The notes below the pieces were generated by a model, which did no database searches, was not told the origin of the DNA, and saw nothing but the letters and a program-made list of their open reading frames with translations. A program made the translations under genes and the position numbers. Of a stretch of 64,000 nucleotides of DNA, positions 1-10,109 are shown piece by piece. Source of the stretch: Diphasiastrum complanatum (lineage: Eukaryota > Streptophyta > Lycopodiopsida > Lycopodiales > Lycopodiaceae); contig CM055093.1 of NCBI GenBank assembly GCA_029204225.1, forward strand, positions 25,376,117 through 25,440,116, in the 5' to 3' direction. Numbering within the stretch: the first letter of the stretch is position 1; every line of letters starts with the position of its first letter.

Positions 1-29
1 TACGCACGGGATAAGCTAGGTTTTAAGTG

Positions 30-832
30 AAGTTTCAGATTTGGAGTCTGACACCAACACTCACACGCTCTACATTTTACTTCTTGGTGCTAGAGTGATT
101 GATAGTAGTGAAGGACGCATTGCGGCGGATGGTTTCCAGCGAGGCCTTCGGGTAGAGACATCGCACATGGGATGTTTTTCCAGTCCACTGTGTTCGGTGA
201 TGAGTTCTAGACACATGCTGAGGAGATTGTTGGGGTCCTACCCATTTTCAAAGTGCTGCGCCTGGTAGACCGTGAGGGGTGCACACACGCTCAAACTCAT
301 TTACGAGTTCACGGACCGCATCGACGAGGCAATTCTGACGTCAACCTTGGACGAGCATAGGTATGACTCTTCAGTGTCTAGTTTGTTGTTTCTCACTCAA
401 GTTTGATGCGTTTTTGTTATGCTACGGTGCACTGATTATTGTAATTTGTCTATTGCAGGAGGGACGAGATCTCGCATATATGGGAGGCCATATGGGACTA
501 CTTCCACCGACCCATCCACGCCATAGCCCACATGTTGCACCCCATGTGGCGCTCTACCCAAGAGAGGGACGATCGGGAGCTGCACCGGGGATGGGTGGAG
601 TACACGGAACGCGTATGGCCTGGACCAGGTACGTGTGAGAGATCGCTTGGTAGCCTAAATACTGCAGTAGTGTACTCATTGCTATTGTGTGAATTCGAGG
701 GGACTTACATGTGCCATGTTTTTTCTTCTGCCAACAGGTCCGATGCTCACTCACATTGCACGCCAGCTGCTCACATTTGAGCACTTCCAGTTTCCTTTCG
801 ATGGCCTTGTATCACACGCAGAAGAGGAACAA
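30..832 (+). pseudogene. hAT transposase fragment (degenerate, 5' and 3' truncated)
   Basis: The region matches the middle and C-terminal exons of the fuller hAT copy at 44578-47468, read on the plus strand. Exon-like blocks lie at about 30-362 (counterpart of FWRAAEEISGILLPIYRVLR), 459-630 (RGWVEYTERVWPGPG) and 738-832 (GPMLTHIARQLL). They are separated by GT-AG introns at the same places as in the other copy, for example the acceptor ctattgcag before 459. The first block has frame damage. The last block loses about 180 bp after FPFDG and then resumes at the codons for YTQKRN in a wrong frame. It is a dead copy that runs off the window start and ends near a LINE remnant at 868. Its family membership is inferred from the other copy, which has the DUF659 and dimerisation signatures. 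Confidence 0.75.
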
Positions 833-867
833 CTAAAAACAGAAAAAAACTGGAAATAAACCAAAGC

Positions 868-1655
868 TTAACCTCCAGCTATGGTGAGGGTACAAAAGTA
901 GTAGCTTAACCACCAGCTACGCGGAGGAATAAAACTCACTAACTGAGAGAGAAAAACTGTGTGATTTGGTGTGAGGCACATGGTGGCCTCTAATGACGAA
1001 CTCTGGATGCTCTCGAGGAAGACGTTGGAGCTTCGTCGACGAGCTGGAATGTCAATCTCACTATCCGAGGTATCCTCCCTAACTCTTTTCTGAAAGAAAA
1101 GTGTAATATGTGGCTGGCTGTGGTCAACAACCTGATCATCCGACAGAAGTGAAGATCTCAAGGAGAACATCTCTCGCAAAAGTACACCAATACATCTCAT
1201 ATTTGAATAGGCAGAGAAGGAACCAAGCGTGAGTGGAGTGTCCAATAATATCTGATCCGTAATGGTCGTGGCGTGTCTGTGTATCTGCCGGTCTCAATAG
1301 CGAGTTGATGAGAAGAGACCCGAAGCTGACCAATGCGGTAGCGCAGGCCAAAAGACAGCGGCTGAGAGAGATAACTCGGTCTAACGGGAAGCCCTGAAGC
1401 ATCCAGGTGAAGAAAGTGAATGTGGTAGAACTAAAGCTTAACCCGTGAAGAATCTAGGTGAGACCAAACAATATGTATGTATGCTCTGTAGATCTATCGG
1501 CGAATGAACGCATGAGTCCCATTTGGGAGGTCAGACATAGATAATCCCCAGCTATGTAGAAAGTCCGAAGCATACTGAAACCATGAAGACTTAGCCTGTT
1601 GCCCGGCCAAAGTGCGAGAAGATGTAAAAGCCGCTACCACGTATCTGGAAGAATC
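868..1655 (-). pseudogene. LINE ORF2 C-terminal part and 3' UTR (subfamily 2)
   Basis: Read on the minus strand from about 1655 down, this is the C-terminal end of the LINE ORF2 found in the 20-39 kb array. It is very close to the copy at 36680-37075 (for example LSMSDLPNGTHAFIRR, SHQLAIETGRYTDTPR). It then continues past the point where that copy stops. The tail at 868-1245 holds SQPHITLFFQKR, a perfect Q-x-x-I-x-x-F-F motif at 1093-1116, followed by a basic stretch and an acidic SDSEID patch. The last part is homologous to the 3' UTR of the LINE at 32680-32750 (TTCCTCCGCG and GTACCCTCACC blocks). At least one in-frame stop is present, so it is not coding today. The 5' side ends at about 1655. 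Confidence 0.8.
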
Positions 1656-1929
1656 AAGCTGTTACAATCTTACTTACTGCAAACCTCCAGGTGCCGGTTA
1701 ACCACAAGAGACCGAACGATTCACGTTCCACCCCGCCGTAGGACCTAATCCGGGTCCACCCACCGTGCCCTGGCCTGTGACCGTATCAAGCTGGATCCGA
1801 CCTCCCTCCTAGACGGCGTCCCATACCACCGCCTAGGCTCTCAGCCATCTCCTGCCTCAGGCTAGCAATACATCCTGGCCGTGCACACGCTCTCCATCCA
1901 CCTCCTCCTAGGTAGATAGAATGGATGGC
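1656..1929. other. Unassigned GC-richer stretch between LINE and gypsy remnants
   Basis: This 270 bp segment separates the minus-strand LINE piece from the truncated integrase end. It contains no long reading frame and no LTR-like terminal dinucleotides that I could pair with another copy. It may be filler from a rearrangement, or an LTR fragment of the neighbouring gypsy element. I see nothing decisive. Confidence 0.4.
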
Positions 1930-2492
1930 CTATGAGCCCTCCCAGTGAACTTTGGATCTCGATCACTAACAATGTCATTCAGCAAACCAAACAACCTGAA
2001 CAACTTTTCCACGAAAAGCTGTGCAAGTTCAGAAGCTTTGACAGTTTGCTTGGTTGGTATGAACTGCGCCATTTTAGTTAACCTGTCAACTGTAACCCAA
2101 ATGGCATCATTTTGCTTCCCCGTCCGAGGTAGCCCAACCACAAAGTCCATGGAAATACTTTCCCACTTTCTTTCGGGAATTTCCAAGGGCATTAACAAAC
2201 CAACTGCCTTAAGTCTTTCAGCTTTGTTAACTTGGCATTGCGCACACTTGCGAACATATGCCTCCACTTGGCTTTTTAAATTTGGCCAGTAAAAGTTCCT
2301 TTTTACTAAGTCAAGTGTTCTTTGAACGCCAGGGTGCCCTGCACACGGGCTGTCATGACATTCATGCAGGATTTGGGCCCTTATATCATCATTTTCTGGC
2401 ACACAAACTTTTCCATTCCGGAAAAGTAACCCATTCCTAATGGAATAGTCTCTCTGTATCTTGTCCTGAGGAGAAATCTTGGAATCCTGCAT
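1930..2492 (-). pseudogene. Gypsy integrase, 3' truncated
   Basis: The HHCC zinc-binding segment is intact (HECHDSPCAGHPGVQ through VRKCAQCQ). The first part of the catalytic core follows (SISMDFVVGLPRTGK, FRLFGLLNDIVSDRDPKF), giving the first two Asp of the DDE triad. Homology stops right after DRDPKFTG, so the final Glu, the C-terminal domain and the LTR are missing. Confidence 0.85.
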
Positions 2493-2533
2493 TCCGAGTT
2501 CATCACTAGATCTAGAAGAACCTGCCAGGACGT

Positions 2534-3874
2534 CTAGCCAAATACAACCGAAGTACCTATCGGTCTACACAAATCTCTTAAGGACAGATACAACTCAGAT
2601 TGGATCTTAGAAAACCTTAACTGATTAACCTCTCCAATCCGGCTTAAGGCATCTGCGACACTATTAGAAGTAATCTTCCGGTACTCAATGTCATAATGAA
2701 ATTCTTGGAGCATCTTTGACCATCTGGCCTTACGACCCCTAAGGTCGACCACATCGTTAATATACTTTAACGCTTCATGGTCAGTAACTATAGTATATTG
2801 AGAGCCATACAAATAATGTCTCCAAACTTTCAGGGCATTATTAACAACAAAAAGTTCCTTGTCATAGGTGGAATACCGCCTTTGAGCAGGGTCCAACTTT
2901 TTGCATTCAAAAGCTACCGGTCTACCATCCTGATATAGGACTGCACCTATAGCATAGTCACTGGCATCCGTTTCAAGTACATACGGCTTGTTAGGATCCA
3001 CTATGTGTAAAATAGGCGGTGTAGTTATACAGTATTCAAGGTTCTCAAAACTCTGATTCAACTCTTCAGTCCAAGTAACCGAAGGACTGAACTTATTGTG
3101 CCGGCTAACTCTTTTAGCCCCTCTGAGGACATTCGTCAAGGCCAATGCAACTAATGCATAGTTCAAGATGAATCTATGAAAAAAGGACTTAACCTCCCGG
3201 ATTGTTTTAGGGATAGGCCATTCACGTACTTGTCGGACTTTATTTGGGCCAATTTCCAACCCATGGTCCGAGATAACGTGACCAAGGTATAACAACCTTT
3301 TCTGGAAGAACACACATTTGAACTCCTTGGCAAAAAGCTTCTCTTGTCCAAGTAACTTTAAGACAGTCCTGGGATGCTCCTCATGCTCCTCCAAGGTCTT
3401 ACTATAGATGAGAATATCATCCAAGTAGACTATTACGAACTTTCCCAGATATGGACGAAGAAGATCGTTCATCTGCTGGAAAGTCGCTGGAGCATTTGTC
3501 AAGCCAAATGGTAAAACCAGAAAGTCATAATGGCCGTACCTAGTTTTGAACCCGGTTTTTTCAACATCCTCAGTTTTTATGCGAATATGATGATACCTTG
3601 ATCTCAAATCGATTTTGGTGAAGTACTTTGCACCATGCAATCAATCAACCAGCTCATCCATTCGCGGCAAGGGATAACGGTTTTTAATCGTTAACTTATT
3701 TAACTTTATAAAGTCCACACAAAGACGAGTACCTCCGTCTTTTTTTAAATCAACAAGGAGCACAGGTGCCCCCCAGGGAGATTTACTAGCCCTAACATGG
3801 CCCATCTTAAGGTAATTTTGCAGTTGCCTATAAACCTCATCCTCTTCAATAGTATGCATCCTATATGGATACAC
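2534..3874 (-). pseudogene. Gypsy reverse transcriptase and RNase H
   Basis: Two frame-matched pieces, 3641-3874 and 2534-3640, are split by one stop codon at 3641-3643. Motifs in order are [54 protein letters not shown] and the catalytic YLDD in VIVYLDDILIYSKT. The RNase H-like domain follows (LETDASDYAIGAVLYQ, YSTYDKELFVV, YTIVTDHEALKYI). The catalytic residues are present, but the stop codon and the outer frameshifts make it non-functional. Confidence 0.88.
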
Positions 3875-3881
3875 CCAGGAA

Positions 3882-4394
3882 TCAGTTTAATACCATGGTC
3901 AACACCCCTAGAGGGGGGAAGACCCTCAGGAAGTCGTTAAATTCTTGTCTAAGTTTCCTAAAAATTTCACCTTCCGGCGAGTTTTCTTGCTTTAGGTTGT
4001 TAGACATTAGTTCCATTTGGAGATTGTAAAATTGCAAACAACGTTCTTCATGGTAAGTAAAATCTTTTAACCAGCATAAATAAGAAATGCAATCAACAAT
4101 ATCCATGCATTTAACAGTTTCCAAAGCAGAAAGCATATACGGAGTAGAAATATCAACATTACCATTCAATTCTATGAGTGAGCCGTTATGTAAGAACGAC
4201 AAACTGTGTGTTACATAGTTTTTCTTCATAGACTCATTCCTCTCATAGAACCACTCCTTACCAAGTATAACATCTACCCTATCTAGATTCATAATATGAA
4301 AGTCTAATTTATCCTTATAGGCTTGAATCTCTATTGGTAGACGTGGGACTATCCGGTCCCAAACTTGGCTTTTTGCTCCAGTTGCCAGCTTCAC
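3882..4394 (-). pseudogene. Gypsy protease/pre-RT linker
   Basis: In frame with Gag after the UGA at 4401. It contains MNLDRVDVILGKEWFYE, the second part of a retropepsin-like domain (the D-V-I-L-G-x-x-W block typical of plant gypsy elements). The rest is a poorly conserved linker leading to the reverse transcriptase. A frameshift separates it from the next block at about 3875-3882. Confidence 0.72.
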
Positions 4395-4400
4395 TGTGTA

Positions 4401-5752
4401 TCAGTGGTCACTTTGCCTTGTTTCCACCTTTAGCTTCTGAAACAAACTAGCGTTAATAAAATTATGTGTGGAACCATCGTCAAATAAAACAGTTACAGCT
4501 TGACCACCCACAACCCCCTTCATCCGAATGAGGTCATGAAGGCCAAAAACAACCGTATTAAAACAACAATGCTCACACACAGAATTACCAACAAAGGAAA
4601 GGTCTACACTAGATATGCTAGAGTTACCTGGCGTCTTAAAAGATGCCCCTTTAGCTTTCCGTTTCTTTGGACATTCCTTTGTGACATGACCTGGTTCCAT
4701 GCAATTGAAGCACAGATTGTCGCTTCTGGCTTTCATGAAGGTTTCCTGGTCCAAGGTAGATCTTTTCTTCGATTTCCCTGAACTTGAAGCCCCATCCTTT
4801 GCCTTATCTTTCGATTTCTTTGGAAAGAAAGGCCTCTTACCCTTTACGTCGGGCAAGACACCAGTCTCAGGCTTAGCCATCATACGAGTATCATCGTAGA
4901 TTTTGGCAAAGCGAACAACATCCTCGAGGGTAAGAGGCTGGTTCCTCCTGACCTCTAGCTGGTAGCCTCTTGGTAACCCCAGTATAAAATGCAACTTTAC
5001 TAGCAAAGGATCTATTCTAGTTGCAAAACGAGAATAGACCTCTTGAAACTCTTGTAAATACTGATTCAGGGGCCAGTTCCCCATATGGATCGTTGCATAC
5101 TGACGGTAAAATTCAAAATCATCAAGAATAGGAAGGAAGGCCGCCTTAACGGCCTTACAGAAATCCTCCCAATTCCTAGGAACTTCAAGCTTACCCCTTA
5201 TATCTTGCCACCAGGTAAATGCTTTACCTCGCAGGTACATGACGACGAGATTGATCTTGTTGTCCTCGGATGAATCGTGCATGGAAAAGTGCGAATTCCA
5301 TCGATCCAGCCATTGCAAGACCGCCTCCGGGGTTCTATCCTTCTTTTCCCCAGCAAAAAATTCAGGAGTGAACCAGGGTTGATGCACCAATTGCCTTAGC
5401 TGCGTCAATTCCTTGAGATCTTGCTGATCCCGACTATGCTTAGCTTGCATATCCACAATCTGTTGCTGTAGACTGTTAATAGCCAGCATCAAAGCATCAG
5501 GGTCTAAAACAGAGGCGGATACTGTAGCCTCATGAACAGGGGACAGAAGAGATGATAGAAGAGAATCAAAACCTAAAGTAGATACAAGGCTACTTGTCTC
5601 TTCACAAACCAAATGGTATTGTCCATGGCTGCCAAGAGGAATAAGAGAGAGCAAAGAGAAGGATGCACCACCACCGCCACCTCGTTTCACAAAAAACAGA
5701 TGCATAGGAGAGGTATGCCTCCCTCTCCATGCTATCCTGCTACCTGCCAAGT
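4401..5752 (-). pseudogene. Gypsy Gag with zinc knuckle and start of aspartic protease
   Basis: The frame is about 450 codons long. Middle residues carry the retrotransposon Gag signature (LQWLDRWNSHFSM, AFTWWQDIRGKL, YLQEFQEVYSRF). A lysine-rich stretch and one CCHC zinc knuckle, CFNCMEPGHVTKEC, follow. The frame then runs into the protease active-site region, LFDDGSTHNFI, where the usual D-S/T-G reads D-D-G. It ends at a UGA (4401-4403), and the same frame continues as protease below it. The N-terminal part before about 5500 has no Gag similarity that I recognise, and the upstream edge joins LINE sequence, so the true start codon is unknown. Confidence 0.82.
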
Positions 5753-6055
5753 GTCCACAAAGCAACAATAGACTCTTTGTTTCCTAAACTTTGCCGCCTC
5801 AATGATACATCTCAGTATGAATATTTGGTCCGCTGTGGAGTAGCCTACTCTAACACCTACCTGTCCCATAGCATATAACTCCTCTATCTCCGCATGAGCG
5901 CTGATGATAGACTGCATTACCGAACCATAGAGCTTAGCCATAGTGTGGCTGATCATAATAGTATGATAGTTGTCTACATTCAGAGGATCACCAGCCTGAA
6001 GTATAGGGTGCAAAAGGTTAGTACACCAAGGTGTGGGAAGGCCAAAAATAACAAA
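5752..6055 (-). pseudogene. LINE ORF2 reverse transcriptase fragment
   Basis: Minus-strand frame with HPILQAGDPLNVDNYHTIM, MAKLYGSVMQSI, YSTADQIFILRCIIE and RVYCCFVD. It is clearly the same RT segment as in the LINE at 29969-32680. Homology begins near 6055 and stops exactly after CCFVD, where FRKAFDSVP should follow but gypsy Gag-side sequence begins. It is a short dead fragment of subfamily 2, judged by the GLHAMGQ-like stretch. Confidence 0.8.
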
Positions 6056-7208
6056 TGAAAAAGTTTTTGGAGGATATGCAGTATTGGCTGAATGAAGAAG
6101 CGACTGAGATAAATAAACCAAAACAAAACAATAGATATGTTAGTTAATACACATATCACAATGGTTTTTCCTAGGCTGCAAAATTTCTGCATTGTTAATT
6201 CATATATGTTCTACTATTTATCACTCACTGAATAAAGAAATGATAGTTGTTTAAGATATGATAACCTAAGTGAGTGTGAATATGGTCACAAATGATAATT
6301 GGCAGTTGAAGCTCCAATCACATTTGTTGAAGAGTCGACCATACTGATATCTCTTCCTCATAGATTTTTTTCTTGAAAATCATTGACAATGTCAAAATAA
6401 CCTGAAAATATTGTAGAATATGTAATAAAGATGCAATCGTTAGGACGTTGTGTAATTAGTGGCATTATGAAATCGTAATCGGTCTTCTTTTCAGAATGCA
6501 CGAGCTTGGCTAGCAATAAAATCAACTAAGTGTTGCATCAACCAAATGTCTTAAACTACGAATGCACAAAACCCAGTTCTAAAAGTGTCTCTCTGTAACA
6601 CTAGTTAAATCTCTTAGTTTTATAGATAATAGAAGACAATATTGCTCTTTTTAATTATAAGATACCTATTTCTCTAGTGTAGTTAGAGGAAGAATAGGAA
6701 CCCAAATATGTTAGACAAATTGTGCATGCTCGATATCATGCTTGTTATATAAAGATAAGAACATGTTTTCAAAAATAGTATCCTTACAATCTTTCAAAGT
6801 TGCTTTTAGTCCACAAAACTGTTGGACCCTTTCCGTACCTCCCTAATCGTAGTGCTCGAGAGGACAAGGTTAGGGTTTGGATCTCCAACCGGGTGAGTTG
6901 TCGTGTAGTACGGGCTTCGATCCAATAGGGAGGGGGTTAAACTACAGATCTAAATGGGAACTAAGCCTACCAAGGGTGTCAATCTTGGCATATGATCTGA
7001 TGGTGGAATGGCTCAGTTTGGAAATAGGGTGCTTGACACTCTCCTTGACTCTTTTTAGGGTTTTGATATGTGAAGATCCTCTTCTTGGATCTTGGCTTTT
7101 CTTGGGCTGTTTAGGCTCTTTGAGCTCTAAACCTTCTCCTCTTGAGGCTTAGCTTCTCAAGGGAGGGGAACAATGGAAGTAGACTAACTAGTAGATCATA
7201 GTGATCTC
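6056..7208. other. Intergenic/intronic stretch, no gene recognised
   Basis: AT-rich sequence to about 6810, then a slightly GC-richer segment (6817-7200) with a short plus-strand frame at 6877-7152 that resembles nothing I know. The second part could be an LTR or leader of an old element, but I found no matching repeat, primer site or terminal motif in the window. Confidence 0.5.
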
Positions 7209-7681
7209 TCAAACAAGACAGTCACGGTATTTGTGGAGAAGTGCTTTGAGATCCTCGAGTTCCTCTCCCTCTACATCTTCCCCTACTGATACCATACGAC
7301 TTTCTTCTCCCTTCCCAGCCAGATCTATCTCCTTTGTACGGGCAAGACCTTCGTAAACATTGGCTCCTTGGGAGGTTTCTTCTAAGTGTTCTCTCTTTGC
7401 CCTGGGCATAACCACTACCACTTCATCCATCTCGTAATCCTTGAAATACTGTGGCACGTCATGCGTAGGTTTGGGTTCTTCGACGGCATCTTCCCGCCGG
7501 ATCTTATCTTGTAACTCCTGGTTGGTCATCAACTCGGTCTTGATTTCTCTTTTATCACTCTTAGCCTTCCACTCAATGGTTTTTGCCTTATACAAGGGTT
7601 TACGTTCACGGAGCGGGCTGGTCGGTGGCTGGTTGTCGATACCTAATCTTTTCAGAGCACGGTCAAGTTTTTTGTTCAGTT
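7209..7681 (-). pseudogene. Possible gypsy-type linker fragment upstream of RT
   Basis: A minus-strand frame rich in charged residues ends with EGEELEDLKALLHKYRDCLV. That is similar in style to the segment that precedes the reverse transcriptase in some plant gypsy polyproteins (a LKxLLxxYxDxF-like block). No RT follows. The upstream extension (LNKKLDRALKRLGID) is in frame with it to about 7681. The family assignment rests on one short motif and could be wrong; otherwise this is an unidentified 150-codon frame. Confidence 0.35.
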
Positions 7682-7691
7682 GTTGTAATCT

Positions 7692-7825
7692 GAGAGAGAG
7701 AGAGAGAGGGACGGAGAGAGAAAGAAAGAAAGAAAGAAAGCTTTATTAATGTCTTTTCCAAGCCAAAAGGCATATATGACTAATGTAGTACATGTCAAGT
7801 ATGTGGTAACCATGGGAGTGTATAA

Positions 7826-7835
<10 letters not shown>
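7692..7835 (-). mobile_element. LINE 3'-end-only copy (subfamily 1 tail)
   Basis: The reverse complement of 7741-7830 matches the 3' terminal 90 bp of the LINEs in the array (CATACTTGACATGTA, then the stem-loop, then TTAATAAAGCTTTC). It is followed by (TTTC)n at 7718-7740 and (TC)n at 7692-7710. It is 5' truncated at about the same point as the copy at 20485-20598. The terminal stem-loop at 7751-7780 has mismatches, so this looks like an older copy. Confidence 0.82.
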
Positions 7836-7871
<36 letters not shown>

Positions 7872-7890
7872 GGGGGGGGGGGGGGGGAAT
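7830..7890. repeat. (GA)n microsatellite followed by a G-run
   Basis: About 19 GA units are followed by an uninterrupted run of about 19 G. It directly adjoins the 5' edge of the minus-strand LINE tail, so on the LINE sense strand the element is preceded by C-run and (TC)n. Confidence 0.95.
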
Positions 7891-7974
7891 CCTATTATGA
7901 ACACATTCGGGCATTTTCTTTTTTTTGTTAATTTTTTATATTAAAAGGAGCTATAGCCTAAACCTAGGAGTTAA

Positions 7975-8183
7975 TGCACCTAAACTGGACCATCCTGCAC
8001 CCAAAACATTCGACAAACTACACACTAATAATGCTCTTAATTAGAGCTTTCATCTCATACCCATATTGCCCAAAAAGAAAAAAAAAAAGAATATCAAAAA
8101 AAAAAAAACGATTCTAGGAAAATTCCGAATCGCGATTTTGAACCACGATTCGGATCGCGATTCTGAATCGCAGTGCAACTATG
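7975..8183 (-). repeat. Palindrome-rich dispersed repeat, AATCG type
   Basis: Read on minus, it starts at CATAGTTGC (8175-8183). It then has several AATCG/CGATT words, including AATCGCGATT at 8128-8137 and ATCGCGAT at 8154-8161, followed by a T-tract and a conserved core (GCAATATGGGTATSAGATGA and GGTGCAGGATGGTCC). The core is homologous to 43763-43855, 41250-41341 (minus) and 54683-54760. No coding potential. Confidence 0.75.
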
Positions 8184-8189
8184 GTACTG

Positions 8190-9025
8190 AGTAAGATCAG
8201 AGTTACTAATCCCAGTTGGTAGGGATAGAAGTAATTTTGATTATGGAGTGTCTGTATTGAATCAACCTGACCTTGGTTGGAGTACTAGGTTCTCCGAGGT
8301 GTTGATTAAGTGGAAGAAATTTGGTGGCAAGAGGTAAGTGGGTTGGAAAACTCGTGAGAGAGAATGTGTTCTTAGTCTCAGAGATTTTCCAAATATGTTA
8401 TTTACTCAAAAGAAATAGAATTCTTCTGTAGATGAGTTACAAGATTCTCAGTGAGATATGAGAGTAACATATGTGGATTTTGGAGGACTCTGCCAGAACC
8501 ATCCAACAGTGGAAGCTCCAGAATCACAATCTCCTTAGTATCGGGAGCCACGGGGACTACGCCTTGTAGGCATATTTGTGTTTATGTACTGGGTCATAGT
8601 GAGATTATTCTCATATGTGCACGATTAACTTGTATGGATCTACTATGTATTCCTGGTTACTAGGGTTATTTGGTGCACTTAACTTAGTCGGTGAACATAG
8701 ACATATGATCACGTATTGTTGAAACAGATACTTGCAGAGTTAACGAATCTTTCTATGAAAGACTTGTTGGTTAACTTAAAGGTGATTTGGATATGGATCT
8801 AAATGTGGTGTTGTACATGTACAATTAAGATCTGCACCTAGACATTTGAGATTTCTAAATCATTGGCAATAAACTTGAGTAGTTGGTTTACTCCTGTGGA
8901 AGTTAATTGGTAAAACGGACAGTATGAAGAGAATTCACCGAAAACTGTTTGTTTTGTGTGCATTGCTTGTAAGACACATAATTTTTGAGTCATTTGGATT
9001 CATCAGGAAAAATTGTGTGCTTAAG
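8190..9025. other. Unassigned sequence upstream of gypsy-1, possibly an older element
   Basis: No gene recognised. With 15171-15832 it forms the two sides of the gypsy-1 insertion. The other side ends in sequence resembling the end of a gypsy coding region and an LTR start, so both may belong to an older host element. That is inference only; no protein motif on this side proves it. Confidence 0.3.
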
Positions 9026-9490
9026 AGTTACGGACTACAGGATATAGGCCTACTGGGCTACTCTGCATATATTCCGCAAGCCTCTTTACATTTACTGTTG
9101 GTTATGTATATTTCTGGTTACGCATTTTATATTAGTCATGTACAGGCCCAAGAGCCTTTTTATATGCTTATGACCCGCACTGGGTCCTTTTTTATGACAT
9201 TGACTGGCCTTGGGCCCTTACTATATGGTTATATGTGGAGTGGGGGCCCGTAGGAGGGCGTACTATTTTCCCTCCACATTTTGCCTCCCTTTACTTTTGA
9301 GTTCCTATTTTAGGGTTCATTGGTAGGGTATGTATGGGGGCATTTGTACACTCATTTTTCAGATTATTGATTGGTATTGCTTGGGCTCTTCGTGGGAGAA
9401 CCTATTGTCTTGGCTATTGTTTGTAGGGCTTTAGTCTATTGCTGTCTTTTATGCTTCATTGATTCAACACCTGAGATTTTGATCATAACT
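9026..9490 (+). repeat. 5' LTR of gypsy-1
   Basis: Starts AGTTACGGAC and ends CATAACT immediately before the primer site. The ends form a short inverted AGTTA/TAACT instead of the usual TG/CA; borders are uncertain by 1-2 bp. It is 55 bp longer than the 3' LTR because of a segment at about 9206-9265 that is absent there. The gypsy-2 LTR has a related segment, so the 3' LTR of this element has probably lost it. Confidence 0.88.
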
Positions 9491-9502
9491 TGGTATCAGA
9501 GC
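9491..9502 (+). promoter_or_regulatory. Primer binding site, initiator Met tRNA type
   Basis: TGGTATCAGAGC directly follows the 5' LTR. It is the usual plant retrotransposon sequence complementary to the 3' end of initiator methionine tRNA, where minus-strand cDNA synthesis starts. Confidence 0.92.
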
Positions 9503-10030
9503 ACTTTTCTGATTGCTGAATTTCAGATCTGATTTTTTGATTGGGTGCCCATTTTCCTTGCTGATTTTTCTCTCTTTGCCGAGGGCTTTCGTCTCTTTGC
9601 TTCAGCAACATTCAGCACAGTTTGGAGGAGGACCAACTCCCATCAGAGCATTTTCCTTGGCGGAGCTTTAGCAGATAGTTAGCGGAAGTACTTCCGCTAA
9701 ATTTGGCGGCCGGAAATTTTTTTTTTTTTTTTTTGGGCAGATTATTTCTGGCGCACGAGTTCCAAATCCTTTTCCCTCTTTTTTTTTTTTTTTTGAATCC
9801 TCCATTTGATTCAGGGAGAGGATTCCCAGCCATCTTTTCAGCATTGATTGGAGGCTGTCCAGCGCCCACTTTCATTCTCCTTGTGGTCACATTTTCCAGC
9901 CAGCTCTTCGCACACGCTTGGAGCTCTATCGAGAGGTATCTTTGCTGGTTTTTCCTTGCTTTCCACACCTTTTCTTGACATTTGTCATTTCCTTTCTTGC
10001 TCTTGGTGTCGTTTGTGTACCTAAAGCGTA

Positions 10031-10060
10031 TTTGGGGTGACGACAAAAGTCCGCTCCCTC
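10031..10060 (+). promoter_or_regulatory. Conserved leader motif upstream of Gag
   Basis: The segment beginning TTTGGGGTGACGACAAAAG lies 50 bp before the Gag ATG. It recurs with one base difference at 48440-48470 in gypsy-2, although the surrounding leaders are strongly diverged. Such conservation suggests a functional RNA element (packaging, dimerisation or translation), but the function is unknown. Confidence 0.55.
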
Positions 10061-10109
10061 CGATATTAAGCTTTTCTTACACTCTCTTCACTTCCTACAT
10101 TCCTTGACC

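Larger units (their letters stand above)
1930..5752 (-). mobile_element. Ty3/gypsy retrotransposon remnant without LTRs
   Basis: On the minus strand the order is Gag, protease, reverse transcriptase, RNase H, integrase, which is the Ty3/gypsy order. No flanking LTR or primer site is visible. The Gag side starts abruptly at about 5752, inside a LINE codon run. The integrase side stops at about 1930, just after DRDPKFTG. In-frame stops at 4401-4403 and 3641-3643, a frameshift near 3880 and another near 2500 show it is dead. It lies between two minus-strand LINE pieces from different parts of ORF2, so it is not a simple insertion into one LINE. Confidence 0.88.

Noticed and set aside
6877-7152. 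Plus-strand 91-codon frame as a gene
   Set aside because: No ATG context, domain or homology recognised; flanked by transposon debris.
7209-7681. Host gene exon
   Set aside because: The only recognisable block resembles the pre-RT linker of gypsy polyproteins, and no splice-consistent neighbours were found.
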